17,074 bases of DNA from an uncultured Roseburia sp. (GCA_934358955.1 CAKRLC010000060.1:1-17074); one strand, 5' to 3'; positions 6,974 through 14,606 are shown, counted from the first letter of the stretch. The notes: generated by a model from the sequence alone, not told the origin. Made by a program: numbers and translations.

Positions 6974-7013
6974 ATAAAATGTTAGAGAAAGTTCGGAATG
7001 GGGGAATTTTTTT
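6958..7013 (+). terminator. veg terminator overlapping the sipL-like start
   Basis: The 17-nt arms 6958-6974 and 6992-7008 pair with two mismatches (6965/7001 and 6969/6997) around a 17-nt loop, and Ts continue to 7013. The 3' arm contains GGGGGA (7000-7005), which is the ribosome site of the next gene, and the T run contains its TTG start. Confidence 0.85.
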
Positions 7014-7014
7014 G
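7000..7014 (+). promoter_or_regulatory. Ribosome site and TTG start of the sipL-like gene
   Basis: GGGGGA at 7000-7005 lies 6 nt before the TTG at 7012. The alternative ATG at 6979 sits in the terminator loop without a ribosome site. Translation from the TTG begins LQLKKSKLHSFG, which suits the N-terminus of DUF3794 proteins. Confidence 0.75.
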
Positions 7015-8574
7015 CAATTAAAAAAAAGTAAATTACATAGTTTTGGAATTGTAGCAAAAGCAGAAAGTCAGATTACATTAGATGATGATTATAATGTACC
7101 GGATTATCGCCCGGATATCGTAAAGGTTTTAAAGAAAAAGGGAGAATTGTATTTTGATGAAGTAAAGGCAGCTGCAGGGGCAGCGTGGCTGAAAGGACGT
7201 CTTGTATTTTACATTTTATACCGGAGTGACCAGGAAAATGGGAAGATCAGCTGTCTGAGAGGAGAGATTCCATTTCAGGAGAAACTGAATATGGACGGTG
7301 TGCAGGAATTTGATCAGATACAGGCATTTAAAGAAGTGGAAGATCTGACCGTCGGAGTGATCCATTCGAGAAAAATCAGCGTACGTGCAGTAATTTTGCT
7401 CCGGGCACAGGCACAGAAGGAAAAAATAGAGGAAATTGGAACCGGTGTATCCGATGAGATTGCGTGTGAACAACGGTATAGGAAAACAAAACTGTTACAG
7501 CTATGCTGTATGAAAAAAGATGTGTGCAGACAAAAAAATGAGATTACGCTTCCGTCAAGCAAATCCAATGTGCGCGAAATTTTATGGAAAAGCTTAGAAC
7601 TTCGGAATATTGAGACCAGACTGCAAAGCGAAGGGATCAGACTGACTGGCGAAATACAGGTGTCTGTTTTATATCAGGGAGAAGAGGATGCTGCACGGAT
7701 CCAATGGTATGAGACAACAGTGCCGTTAGACTGCATGTCAGAATGTAAAATAACATCCATGGAAAATATTCTGTATTACGCGAAAGAACAGCTTATATCG
7801 GCAGAACTGGAAGTAAAACCGGATTATGATGGGGAAGAACGCGTTTTTGTGATGGAAGTGACGATCGGGCTGGATATACGAATCTGGATGGAAGAAGAGG
7901 TTTCCTTGCTGGAAGATCTTTATTCTCTGGAACAAAATGTGATATTAGAGTACAGACCACAGCAGATTGACCATATTCTTTTGAAAAATGAGAGCAAGTG
8001 CCGCATTACAGAACAAATGGCGCTTGAAGAAAGCCAGGAGCGAATTTTACAGATCTGTGGATGCGAGGGAAGCGTTCATTTGGAAAAAATAGAAATGTCA
8101 AAACGGGGGTTACATGCGGAAGGCATATTGATCGTGGAACTTTTGTATATTACAACGGATGACAGAATGCCGGTTGGGGAAGTACGGGGTATTTATCCAT
8201 TTGAACAGTTGATTGAGCTTCCGGAGACAGAAGGAAAGATGCTTACGGAGCTGGAATGCAAAATAGGACAGCTGGCAGCGACTATGGTAAATCAGAATCA
8301 GGCAGAGATAAAAGCAGTCATTGATCTGAATATACTTGCATTTGAACAGGAGGAGATAGAAAATGCGACAGAGATAAAAACAGAACCGATAGACATGGAA
8401 AAACTCCAGAATCAGCCAGGACTGGTCGGTTACTTCATCCGTGAAGGGGACTCATTATGGAAGATAGCAAAGGAAAACCATACAACGGTGACGTGTATTA
8501 TGGAGGACAATCACAGAAGCGAGGAACAGGTAAAACCTGGAGAAAAAGTATTGATTGTAAAAAAGGTAAAATGA
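7012..8574 (+). CDS. sipL: SipL-like DUF3794 and LysM protein
   Basis: The 520-residue product has the layout of SipL, the Clostridioides difficile spore-coat morphogenetic protein that binds SpoIVA through its LysM domain. It has an N-terminal SPOCS/DUF3794 region opening with SQITLDDDYNVPDYRPDI, further DUF3794-like stretches through the middle, and a C-terminal LysM domain (about 473-520) with GYFIREGDSLWKIAKENHT and ending VKPGEKVLIVKKV. No signal peptide is visible, in keeping with action in the mother-cell cytoplasm. The TTG start is preferred. In C. difficile sipL is under sigma-E (established knowledge). The veg neighbour is common in Clostridia (recollection, not checked). DUF3794/LysM paralogues exist, so the exact orthology is inferred. 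Confidence 0.82.
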   Translation: MQLKKSKLHSFGIVAKAESQITLDDDYNVPDYRPDIVKVLKKKGELYFDEVKAAAGAAWLKGRLVFYILYRSDQENGKISCLRGEIPFQEKLNMDGVQEFDQIQAFKEVEDLTVGVIHSRKISVRAVILLRAQAQKEKIEEIGTGVSDEIACEQRYRKTKLLQLCCMKKDVCRQKNEITLPSSKSNVREILWKSLELRNIETRLQSEGIRLTGEIQVSVLYQGEEDAARIQWYETTVPLDCMSECKITSMENILYYAKEQLISAELEVKPDYDGEERVFVMEVTIGLDIRIWMEEEVSLLEDLYSLEQNVILEYRPQQIDHILLKNESKCRITEQMALEESQERILQICGCEGSVHLEKIEMSKRGLHAEGILIVELLYITTDDRMPVGEVRGIYPFEQLIELPETEGKMLTELECKIGQLAATMVNQNQAEIKAVIDLNILAFEQEEIENATEIKTEPIDMEKLQNQPGLVGYFIREGDSLWKIAKENHTTVTCIMEDNHRSEEQVKPGEKVLIVKKVK

Positions 8575-8613
8575 AATTACGGAAACTGTAACATTTTTTC
8601 TGTGATTTGTGTT

Positions 8614-8678
8614 AAAATGAGATTGTTAGACAAAAATTGCAGTAAAAATTGCAATTTTAATGGCAATCTCATTTTTTT
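8614..8678 (+). terminator. Terminator-type hairpin in the NlpC/P60 leader
   Basis: An outer 12-bp perfect stem (AAAATGAGATTG, 8614-8625, with 8664-8675) encloses a second stem, AAAATTGC (8633-8640) with GCAATTTT (8651-8658). Seven T run from 8672 to 8678. It lies 40 nt after the sipL-like stop and 2 nt before the next gene's AAGGAG. It could end the upstream transcript, attenuate the downstream gene, or both. Confidence 0.85.
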
Positions 8679-8698
8679 CGAAGGAGAAATCACAGTTT

Positions 8699-9997
8699 AT
8701 GAAGTGGATACACGAAATTGGAAGAAAGAACGGACAGAAGAAAAAGACTGCGATCATTTTATCTCTGGTGTTAGGAATCACCAGTTTTTATACAGTACAG
8801 GCATCTGTGATCAATGATGCACAGAGCAAGAAAAACGAAGCACAAAAGGAATTGAATCAGGTTAATAATGAGATCAACCGGATCAAGGAGGCACAAAGCA
8901 GCCTGCAAAAACAGATGGATGCATATGACAACCAGCTTATGAGCCTGTTGACAGATATGGATCTGCTGGAAGCTGATATTGCAAATAAGCAGGGAGAGAT
9001 TGACCAGGCAACTGCAGATCTCGCTATTGCACAGGAAAAGGAACAGACGCAGTATCAGGCAATGAAAAAACGGATCCAGTATATGTATGAGAATGGAAAC
9101 AGCAATTATCTGGAGGTTTTGATGGGATCAGCTGATATCTCAGATCTGCTGAACCGTGTGGAATATGTATCCGAAGTTTATGATTATGACAGAGCACAGC
9201 TTATAGAGTATCAGGAGACGGTACAGCAGGTTGCGGATTTAAAAGTCCAGCTTGATACAGAAATGGCAGAAATGGAAGATTTGGAAATCAGCTATAAAGA
9301 GCAGGCATCTTCCTTACAGGCACTGATCTCAGAAAAAAGTGCGCAGATGGATAATTTTGATTCTAAGCTTGCAAGTGCGAAGAGTCTTGCAAGTCAGTAT
9401 GCAGCAACCATACGGCAGCAGAATCAGATCATAGCGAATGAAAAAGCAAGACAGGCAGCTGAGGAAAAGGCCAGAAAAAATCAAAAGAAGAAAGCAACAA
9501 CAAGCCAAAACCAGACGGCAGGAAATACTACAACCGGAAACACTACAGCACAAAATAATGGAAACGAAGGTTCATCAACAGGAAGTACAAGTGCATCGAC
9601 AGGTGGAGGAACCGGTCTGACATCTTCGGATCTGAATCCATCTTATAAAACAAGCGTAAGCGGAAGCGATGTGGTGGCATTCGCTTCACAGTATGTGGGT
9701 TATCCGTATGTATATGGAGGCAATAGCCTGACGCAGGGATCCGATTGCTCTTATTTTGTCATGGCATGCTTCGGACAGTATGGGGTGTCACTTCCAAGAA
9801 GCTCATATGCGCTTCAAAGCTGTGGACAGGCAGTCAGTTATGAGAATGCAAGAGCTGGAGATATTATTTGCTATCCTGGTCACGTTGCTATTTATATGGG
9901 AAATGGAAGGATTGTTCATGCGGCAAGTCCGTCAAGTGGTATCTGTTACGGCAATGCAACATATCGTACAATCTTAACGATCCGCAGGGTATTATAA
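8699..9997 (+). CDS. Secreted coiled-coil NlpC/P60 peptidoglycan hydrolase
   Basis: The 432-residue product has a basic N-terminus and a hydrophobic segment (AIILSLVLGITSFYTVQA, about 20-37) that acts as signal peptide or anchor. A long coiled coil follows (about 40-265: SKKNEAQKELNQVNNEINRI and later heptads), then a linker rich in Thr, Gly, Asn, Gln and Ser (about 267-320), then an NlpC/P60 domain. The catalytic residues appear as C350 (GSDCSYF), H395 (PGHVAIY) and H407 (VHAA). The plan matches PcsB/CwlO-type cell-separation endopeptidases, whose coiled coil is often controlled by FtsEX. The ATG at 8699 has AAGGAG at 8681-8686; the frame's earlier ATG at 8660 lies inside the leader hairpin. 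Confidence 0.9.
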   Translation: MKWIHEIGRKNGQKKKTAIILSLVLGITSFYTVQASVINDAQSKKNEAQKELNQVNNEINRIKEAQSSLQKQMDAYDNQLMSLLTDMDLLEADIANKQGEIDQATADLAIAQEKEQTQYQAMKKRIQYMYENGNSNYLEVLMGSADISDLLNRVEYVSEVYDYDRAQLIEYQETVQQVADLKVQLDTEMAEMEDLEISYKEQASSLQALISEKSAQMDNFDSKLASAKSLASQYAATIRQQNQIIANEKARQAAEEKARKNQKKKATTSQNQTAGNTTTGNTTAQNNGNEGSSTGSTSASTGGGTGLTSSDLNPSYKTSVSGSDVVAFASQYVGYPYVYGGNSLTQGSDCSYFVMACFGQYGVSLPRSSYALQSCGQAVSYENARAGDIICYPGHVAIYMGNGRIVHAASPSSGICYGNATYRTILTIRRVL

Positions 9998-10035
9998 TTA
10001 TGTTAGTAACTATCTTGAATGAGATGAGAGATATT

Positions 10036-10079
10036 TGCCATTAACAAGATTTGTGTTAATGGCAGGAAAATGCTATAAT
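10036..10079 (+). promoter_or_regulatory. yqeY promoter with overlapping dyad
   Basis: An extended -10 TGCTATAAT (TATAAT at 10074-10079) and a -35 TTGTGT (10051-10056) are separated by 17 bp. A perfect 10-bp inverted repeat, TGCCATTAAC (10036-10045) with GTTAATGGCA (10055-10064), 9-nt spacer, covers the -35 and part of the spacer. No T run follows the dyad, so an operator is more likely than a terminator (inference). Confidence 0.65.
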
Positions 10080-10099
10080 TTGAAATGGAGGATTTAATT

Positions 10100-10537
10100 A
10101 TGCAGTTTGAACAGTTACAAAAAGATATGATCGCAGCAATGAAGGCAAGAGATAAGGTTCGTAAGGATGCAATCTCTACACTTGTATCGGCAGCAAAAAA
10201 GGTTGCGATTGACGAGGGATGCAGAGACAATATTACGGAAGAAATCGTAGACCGTGTTATTTTAAAAGAGATCAAATCTGTAAAAGAGCAGTTAGAAACC
10301 TGTCCGGATTCCAGAACAGATTTAAAGGAAGAATATCAGGCAAGATATGATATTTTTCAGGAGTATGCTCCTAAGATGATGTCTGCAGAAGAAGTGGAAG
10401 CATTTATCACAGAAAAATTTGCAGAGGTTGTAGCAAGTAAGAATAAAGGAATGATCATGAAGAACGTTATGCCTGAATTAAAGGGAAAGGCAGAAGGCAG
10501 TGTGATCAACCAGGTTGTAGCAAAACTTTGCAAATAA
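10100..10537 (+). CDS. yqeY: GatB/YqeY domain protein
   Basis: The 145-residue product is a stand-alone YqeY domain, related to the tail of GatB of the tRNA amidotransferase and thought to contact tRNA. Its role as a free protein is not established. It is helical, and opens with QFEQLQKDMIAAMKARDK, followed by VRKDAISTLVSAAKK. The C-terminal part contains NKGMIMKNVMPELKGKAEGS, which matches the family's conserved KGxxMxxxMxxxKG pattern. The frame opens at 10085, but GGAGG at 10087-10091 makes the ATG at 10100 the natural start. map begins 24 nt after the stop, so the two are probably cotranscribed. Confidence 0.92.
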   Translation: MQFEQLQKDMIAAMKARDKVRKDAISTLVSAAKKVAIDEGCRDNITEEIVDRVILKEIKSVKEQLETCPDSRTDLKEEYQARYDIFQEYAPKMMSAEEVEAFITEKFAEVVASKNKGMIMKNVMPELKGKAEGSVINQVVAKLCK

Positions 10538-10561
10538 AAGAAAAAAGAAAAGAGAAGAATC

Positions 10562-11437
10562 ATGGCATTAAAAATAGGTAGAAATGATCCATGCTGGTGT
10601 GGCAGCGGAAGAAAATATAAAGCATGTCACGAAGCATTCGATGAAAAAATTGCAAGATTTGCGTCAGAAGGACATATTGTTCCATCACATAGTATTATAA
10701 AAAATGCAGACCAGATCGCAGGCATTAAAGAAAGCTGCAAGATTAACATTGCAGTGCTGGATTATATTGAGAAGCACATTCATGAAGGAATGAACACAGC
10801 TGAGATCGACAAGATCGTATATGACATGACAACAAGCATGGGAGGAATCCCGGCGCCACTTCATTATCAGGGATATCCGTATTCTGTATGTACCTCTGTG
10901 AATGATCAGGTATGTCATGGCTTCCCATCCGAAGATGTGATCTTAAAATCTGGTGACATTGTGAATGTTGATGTATCGACAATCCTGAATGGTTATTTTT
11001 CCGATTCTTCCAGAATGTTCTGTATTGGAGAAGTAAGTGAGGAGAAGAAGAAGTTAGTCCAGGTTACAAAGGAATGTGTGGAGCGTGGATTACAGGAAGT
11101 AAAACCTTGGGGATTTTTAGGTGATATGGGACAGGCAGTCCATGATCACGCGTTTGCGAATGGATATACGGTCGTACGTGAGATCGGTGGACATGGCGTA
11201 GGCCTTGAATTTCACGAAGATCCATGGGTAGGCTATAATTCAAGAAGGGGCGAGGAAATGCTTCTTGTTCCGGGAATGATCTTTACGATCGAACCGATGG
11301 TAAATATGGGAAAACCGGATATTTACGTTGATTCGGATAATGACTGGGAAGTTTACACAGAAGATGGACTGCCATCAGCACAGTGGGAGATCATGGTACT
11401 CGTAACAGAGGATGGACATGAGGTACTTTGCTGGTAA
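10562..11437 (+). CDS. map: Methionine aminopeptidase type I with SEC-C zinc motif
   Basis: The enzyme removes the N-terminal Met from new proteins. The 291-residue product has an N-terminal zinc-binding SEC-C motif, NDPCWCGSGRKYKACH (9-24, C-X-C then C-H), and the pita-bread peptidase fold from about residue 45. All five metal ligands are present: D137 (NVDVS), D148 (GYFSD), H211 (GGHGVG), E244 (FTIEPM) and E276 (QWEIM). H101 in PLHYQGYP matches the substrate-binding His. SEC-C motifs occur on SecA and on many type Ib/Ic MetAPs, where ribosome docking has been suggested. The start at 10562 keeps the zinc motif, with a weak AGAGAAG ribosome site. The gene follows yqeY by 24 nt. Confidence 0.95.
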   Translation: MALKIGRNDPCWCGSGRKYKACHEAFDEKIARFASEGHIVPSHSIIKNADQIAGIKESCKINIAVLDYIEKHIHEGMNTAEIDKIVYDMTTSMGGIPAPLHYQGYPYSVCTSVNDQVCHGFPSEDVILKSGDIVNVDVSTILNGYFSDSSRMFCIGEVSEEKKKLVQVTKECVERGLQEVKPWGFLGDMGQAVHDHAFANGYTVVREIGGHGVGLEFHEDPWVGYNSRRGEEMLLVPGMIFTIEPMVNMGKPDIYVDSDNDWEVYTEDGLPSAQWEIMVLVTEDGHEVLCW

Positions 11438-11454
11438 GCAGTGAAAGAACGCAC

Positions 11455-11490
11455 AAAAGGGACAGCAGAAATTTCTGCCGTTCCTTTTTT
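11455..11490 (+). terminator. map terminator
   Basis: GGGACAGCAGAAA (11459-11471) folds back on TTTCTGCCGTTCC (11472-11484) with one mismatch and a G-U pair, followed by six T. It ends 3 nt before repeat copy C. Confidence 0.88.
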
Positions 11491-11493
11491 AAT

Positions 11494-11623
11494 AAGATTC
11501 GGGTGTCAAAAGGTCTACATTTAAGTTTATGCTAGCAGATTGCACAAAGAGAAACTTTCCATATTTCTTTTGTGCAATTTGCCAATAAAGGTTACGGAGT
11601 AGACCTTTTGACACCCGAATCTT
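11494..11623 (+). repeat. Dispersed inverted-repeat element, copy C (most intact)
   Basis: The ends are perfect inverted repeats: 11493-11518 (AGATTCGGGTGTCAAAAGG onward) is the exact reverse complement of 11599-11624. Inside is a second dyad from GCAGATTGCACAAAG to TTTTGTGCAATTTGC, with AAACTTTCCATAT between. The full length is about 130 nt with no coding frame of note. It lies directly after the map terminator, in the same kind of gene-end position as copy B after murF. Confidence 0.92.
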
Positions 11624-11656
11624 AATAAACATATAGAATCCGTGCTGATTATCCGC

Positions 11657-11662
11657 TATAAT
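11657..11662 (+). promoter_or_regulatory. Possible -10 element for the downstream operon
   Basis: A perfect TATAAT lies between repeat copy C and the next gene, but I see no good -35 at 16-18 bp. A start near 11669 would give a leader of about 85 nt. Confidence 0.35.
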
Positions 11663-11753
11663 AGGTTTGGTAAGTCGGTAAAGCAATTTTGTTTTCAGAA
11701 AGAATGCTATGAAAATAAAATTATGAATAAAAATTGGAGGAAGTGTTAGTCAG

Positions 11754-12143
11754 ATGAAAATGAAGGAGAAGGAAAAAATACCAAAGAAACAGGCAGTGCC
11801 TGGAGATTGGCTTTATATGACAGAACAGGAGATAAAACTCCGCAGACTGAAGGAAGTTTTTACAGAGAATGATCCATTTGAGGTGGAATTTTGGGAAGAG
11901 GCAGGCGTGTTGGAGGTTATGATGCCAGACGGAAATTCTGTAGATATTGAGACAGCTCAGATTCATCCAAAGGATGTACTGACGCAGACATTTGCAGATG
12001 CACATCAGGTGAAGACGGTTTTTCTTGTGACCTTTAAGCCGGAATGCTATGAGGATGCGAAAAAGGTCATGGATAAGATCCTTGGAGAAACAGGTGGATT
12101 TTTTTGTGGAGATACGGAAAACTTTGAACCGATGTACCGTTAG
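11754..12143 (+). CDS. Hypothetical protein
   Basis: I do not recognise this 129-residue protein. It has a Lys-rich start (MKMKEKEKIPKKQ), then an acidic, soluble-looking sequence without a signal peptide or membrane segment. Segments include DWLYMTEQEIKLRRLKEVFT, EVEFWEEAGVLEVMMPDG, and a C-terminal TVFLVTFKPECYEDAKKVMD followed by GFFCGDTENF. The alternation of short hydrophobic strands and charged helices suggests a small alpha/beta domain (inference). GGAGG at 11736-11740 is 13 nt before the ATG, which is rather far; the next ATG, 11760, would be 19 nt away. The next gene is 99 nt downstream with no terminator, so they may be cotranscribed. Confidence 0.72.
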   Translation: MKMKEKEKIPKKQAVPGDWLYMTEQEIKLRRLKEVFTENDPFEVEFWEEAGVLEVMMPDGNSVDIETAQIHPKDVLTQTFADAHQVKTVFLVTFKPECYEDAKKVMDKILGETGGFFCGDTENFEPMYR

Positions 12144-12242
12144 TACATAGTCAGACTTTTTATAAGGGAAGTAAATAATGTTCGCAGATTAGTTGTGAAC
12201 GATCAGGGCAGAAGTGGATAATGCGAAAAAGAGGGAAAAGGC

Positions 12243-12827
12243 ATGTATTTTGAATTTGTAAAAGAAGCTGCCGCAGAGACAGAAGATGAATTAGCAGAAC
12301 AATATCAAGCACTTTATAGCAATTTAGAAAAAGCAGAGCAATTGTATTGGAAGAAACCGCAGCAAAGTGGGATGCTGCTTAGAAAGGCGGCAGAGAAAGT
12401 CTGCCGGATTTATAATCGGTATTATAAGATTGGATTTGCGGAGGATGCGCTGCTGGAGGCATTTTTATGCTACACGGGGGACGACAGCCATAATGCAATG
12501 GTAAGCAGATTTTTAAGTACGGTAAGACAGGAACAGAGAGATCATCTGGAATGGCTACGTGTCTGGGGAGATGAGTGTATTTTTATGGAAGCAAACCCGG
12601 ACGAGATTGCCTGCAGTGGAGACAAGCTGTATTTGAATGTGAAAAAGATGATGTCTGCGATGCTATATGTTACAGAAAATATGTGTACCAAAATAAATCA
12701 TATGGAATTTACAGAAAGACAGATATTTGATGACAGCAGATTACCGGATTATCCATTAGAAGAGGCAGAGATGCAGAAAAAGGCAGGCTGGAAGAAAGGT
12801 CTGTTTGCAACACTGTTTCGAAAATAA
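12243..12827 (+). CDS. Hypothetical protein, possibly DUF4145/HEPN-like
   Basis: The 194-residue product is helical and soluble. Its N-terminal region, LEKAEQLYWKKPQQSGMLLR followed by KAAEKVCRIYNRYY (about 28-61), has the look of DUF4145/HEPN-like domains, where stacked helices with LRKA-E segments are typical. I cannot see the full HEPN RNase motif (RX4-6H), so nuclease activity is not supported. The C-terminus ends KKGLFATLFRK, a basic amphipathic tail. AGGGAAAAGG precedes the ATG by a few bases. The HAD phosphatase gene starts 22 nt after its stop, which suggests an operon. Confidence 0.72.
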   Translation: MYFEFVKEAAAETEDELAEQYQALYSNLEKAEQLYWKKPQQSGMLLRKAAEKVCRIYNRYYKIGFAEDALLEAFLCYTGDDSHNAMVSRFLSTVRQEQRDHLEWLRVWGDECIFMEANPDEIACSGDKLYLNVKKMMSAMLYVTENMCTKINHMEFTERQIFDDSRLPDYPLEEAEMQKKAGWKKGLFATLFRK

Positions 12828-12849
12828 CAAAATTAAGCAAGGAGAAAAG

Positions 12850-13641
12850 ATGGCAAAAATAAAATTGATCGCTAGTGATCTGGATGGAACGCTTTTATTG
12901 AATTCTGCACAGCAGTGCAATCCAGAGGTTTATACGATCATTGAGAAACTGGCAGAAAAAGGAGTTTATTTCGTGGCAGCAAGTGGAAGGCAATATCATA
13001 GTTTGCAGAAGCTGTTTGCACCGGTGAAGGATAAGATTGCATATCTGTGTGAGAATGGCGCTCTTGTAATCTACATGAATGAAGTGCTGGTGAAAAATCA
13101 GTTAGAGGACAGCCTGGCGCTTGAAGTTTGCCATGCTGTTATAGATGAACCGGATTGTGACATTGTGATTTCCGGTGAGAGAACCTGTTATCTGATTCCA
13201 AAAAAGCCGGAGTTTGTGACACATGTGAGAGATGTTGTTGGAAATCAGGTGACGGTTGTGGATGTACCGGAACGCATTGAGGAACCAATTATAAAAGTAG
13301 CTTATTTTACAGAAGCAGCAAAGCAAAAAGAGGTCAAAGAACGCTTAGTGAAGAGATTTGCCGGAAGAGCGTGCACAATAATGACATCCGGAAATGAATG
13401 GACGGATGTAGTGGCCAATGGAACTGGAAAAGGAGAAGCTTTAGCAAAGCTTGGAGAAAGACTTGGAATCCTTCCTGAGGAGATGGCTGCATTTGGAGAT
13501 AATGAGAATGACCGGTCAATGCTGGAATTTGTAGGGCATCCATATCTGATGGAAGTATGCAATCCGACGATGGAGAATGTGACGGCAAAAAGATGCAGAA
13601 AAGTGGAAGACTCTTTAATGGAAATCTTAAAGAGTCTTTAG
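12850..13641 (+). CDS. Cof-type HAD-IIB phosphatase
   Basis: The 263-residue product belongs to the Cof/HAD-IIB group, which dephosphorylate sugar phosphates, flavin or nucleotide substrates; the substrate cannot be predicted from sequence. Motif I is SDLDGTLL with nucleophile D10 and acid/base D12. Motif II is AASGR. The conserved Lys lies near EEPIIKVAYF or NGTGKGEALAKLG, the latter typical of the K-G-x-A segment before motif IV, GDNENDRSML (D217, D221). A C2-type cap lies between motifs II and III. The frame opens at 12805, but AAGGAGA at 12839-12845 supports the ATG at 12850. Its 3' end overlaps the converging LysR gene by 15 nt. Confidence 0.92.
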   Translation: MAKIKLIASDLDGTLLLNSAQQCNPEVYTIIEKLAEKGVYFVAASGRQYHSLQKLFAPVKDKIAYLCENGALVIYMNEVLVKNQLEDSLALEVCHAVIDEPDCDIVISGERTCYLIPKKPEFVTHVRDVVGNQVTVVDVPERIEEPIIKVAYFTEAAKQKEVKERLVKRFAGRACTIMTSGNEWTDVVANGTGKGEALAKLGERLGILPEEMAAFGDNENDRSMLEFVGHPYLMEVCNPTMENVTAKRCRKVEDSLMEILKSL

Positions 13642-14571
13642 GTCTTTTCCGGATGCCTGGCAACTTTGATGAAAATAGTCGGATGCAAGTTTGATAAAGT
13701 ATTGTGCCGGCTTGGACAGGTAAGAATTTCTTTTGTAGCAGACAACCTGATTTAAAGTCGGATGTGTTGGCAGAGAAAAGAAGGAAAGCCCTTTCCTATC
13801 TGACTGATAGAAAAATTCAGGTACAAGTCCACAGCAGATACGATCGGCAGCCATTGTGAGCATGGTCGAAAAACGTGAGGTCTCAAACAGGACATCTGGA
13901 AGAAAACCAGCCTGTTCAAAGGTGGAATCAACAAGGGTACGCAAAGTTGATGTTTGGTGGATCAGGGCAAAGGGTTCTTCTTTTAACAGAGAAAGCTCAA
14001 GTTCTGGAAAGCCAGACGACGCTTTTTCTACTGCTTCCTGGCAGGCAGGGTGAATATCTGGAAGTACCAAAAGAAGTTCTTCCGAGGCAAGGGTCAGATA
14101 TTCATCATTGGTTTTTTGATTTTCGGTGAGTGTCATAAAACCAAGATCAAGCTCTCCGCGTGCAATCATTTCCTGCTGGGAGCGTACGTTTATCTCATAA
14201 ATATGAATTTTAATATCCGGATATTCGCGATGAAATTCCGGATAAATATAAGAAAAAAGGATCGCACCGCGATCAGGAGGCAGCCCAATTGAGAGGCTGC
14301 CTTTGTGCGTTTTGGAAATATCCTGCAATTTATGGTAAGTTTCCTGCTTTAAGCGGAGCATTTCTCTTGCAGCAGACAGATAAATCTCACCGGCTTCTGT
14401 CAGTTCAAAGCCTTTGCGTGAACGCACGAAAAGAGGGGTGCCAATCTCGTGTTCAATGCGTAGAAGCTGTTGATTCAATGCGGATGGTGTGAGAAAGAGT
14501 TTTTGTGCAGCTTTGGTAACATTTCGTTCTTCTGCTATTTTTACGATATATTCGATTTCTTTCAAATTCAT
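13627..14571 (-). CDS. LysR-type transcriptional regulator
   Basis: The 314-residue product has the LysR winged helix-turn-helix at its N-terminus (about 1-60: MNLKEIEYIVKIAEERNVTK, AAQKLFLTPSALNQQLLRIE, then LFVRSRKGFELTEAG). A linker helix and a two-lobed effector-binding domain follow (about 90-300, with GSLSIGLPPDRG and LDLGFMTL). The ATG at 14571 is chosen over the longer frame because AAGGAG lies 6 nt upstream on the minus strand (14578-14583) and LysR proteins begin at this point. It is divergent from the ilvD-type gene, the classic arrangement for a regulator and its target. The effector is unknown; a branched-chain pathway intermediate is a guess. Confidence 0.93.
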   Translation of the reverse strand: MNLKEIEYIVKIAEERNVTKAAQKLFLTPSALNQQLLRIEHEIGTPLFVRSRKGFELTEAGEIYLSAAREMLRLKQETYHKLQDISKTHKGSLSIGLPPDRGAILFSYIYPEFHREYPDIKIHIYEINVRSQQEMIARGELDLGFMTLTENQKTNDEYLTLASEELLLVLPDIHPACQEAVEKASSGFPELELSLLKEEPFALIHQTSTLRTLVDSTFEQAGFLPDVLFETSRFSTMLTMAADRICCGLVPEFFYQSDRKGLSFFSLPTHPTLNQVVCYKRNSYLSKPAQYFIKLASDYFHQSCQASGKDLKTL

Positions 14572-14606
14572 TTTGGGCTCCTTATGAAAATCATTTAGGG
14601 TGTAAA

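Noticed and set aside
8602..8817. 71-codon open frame
   Set aside because: It runs through the leader hairpin and into the hydrolase gene in another frame.
12243..12827. Toxin-antitoxin pair involving the HEPN-like protein
   Set aside because: No RX4-6H nuclease motif is visible, and the partner sizes and spacing do not suit a HEPN/MNT pair.
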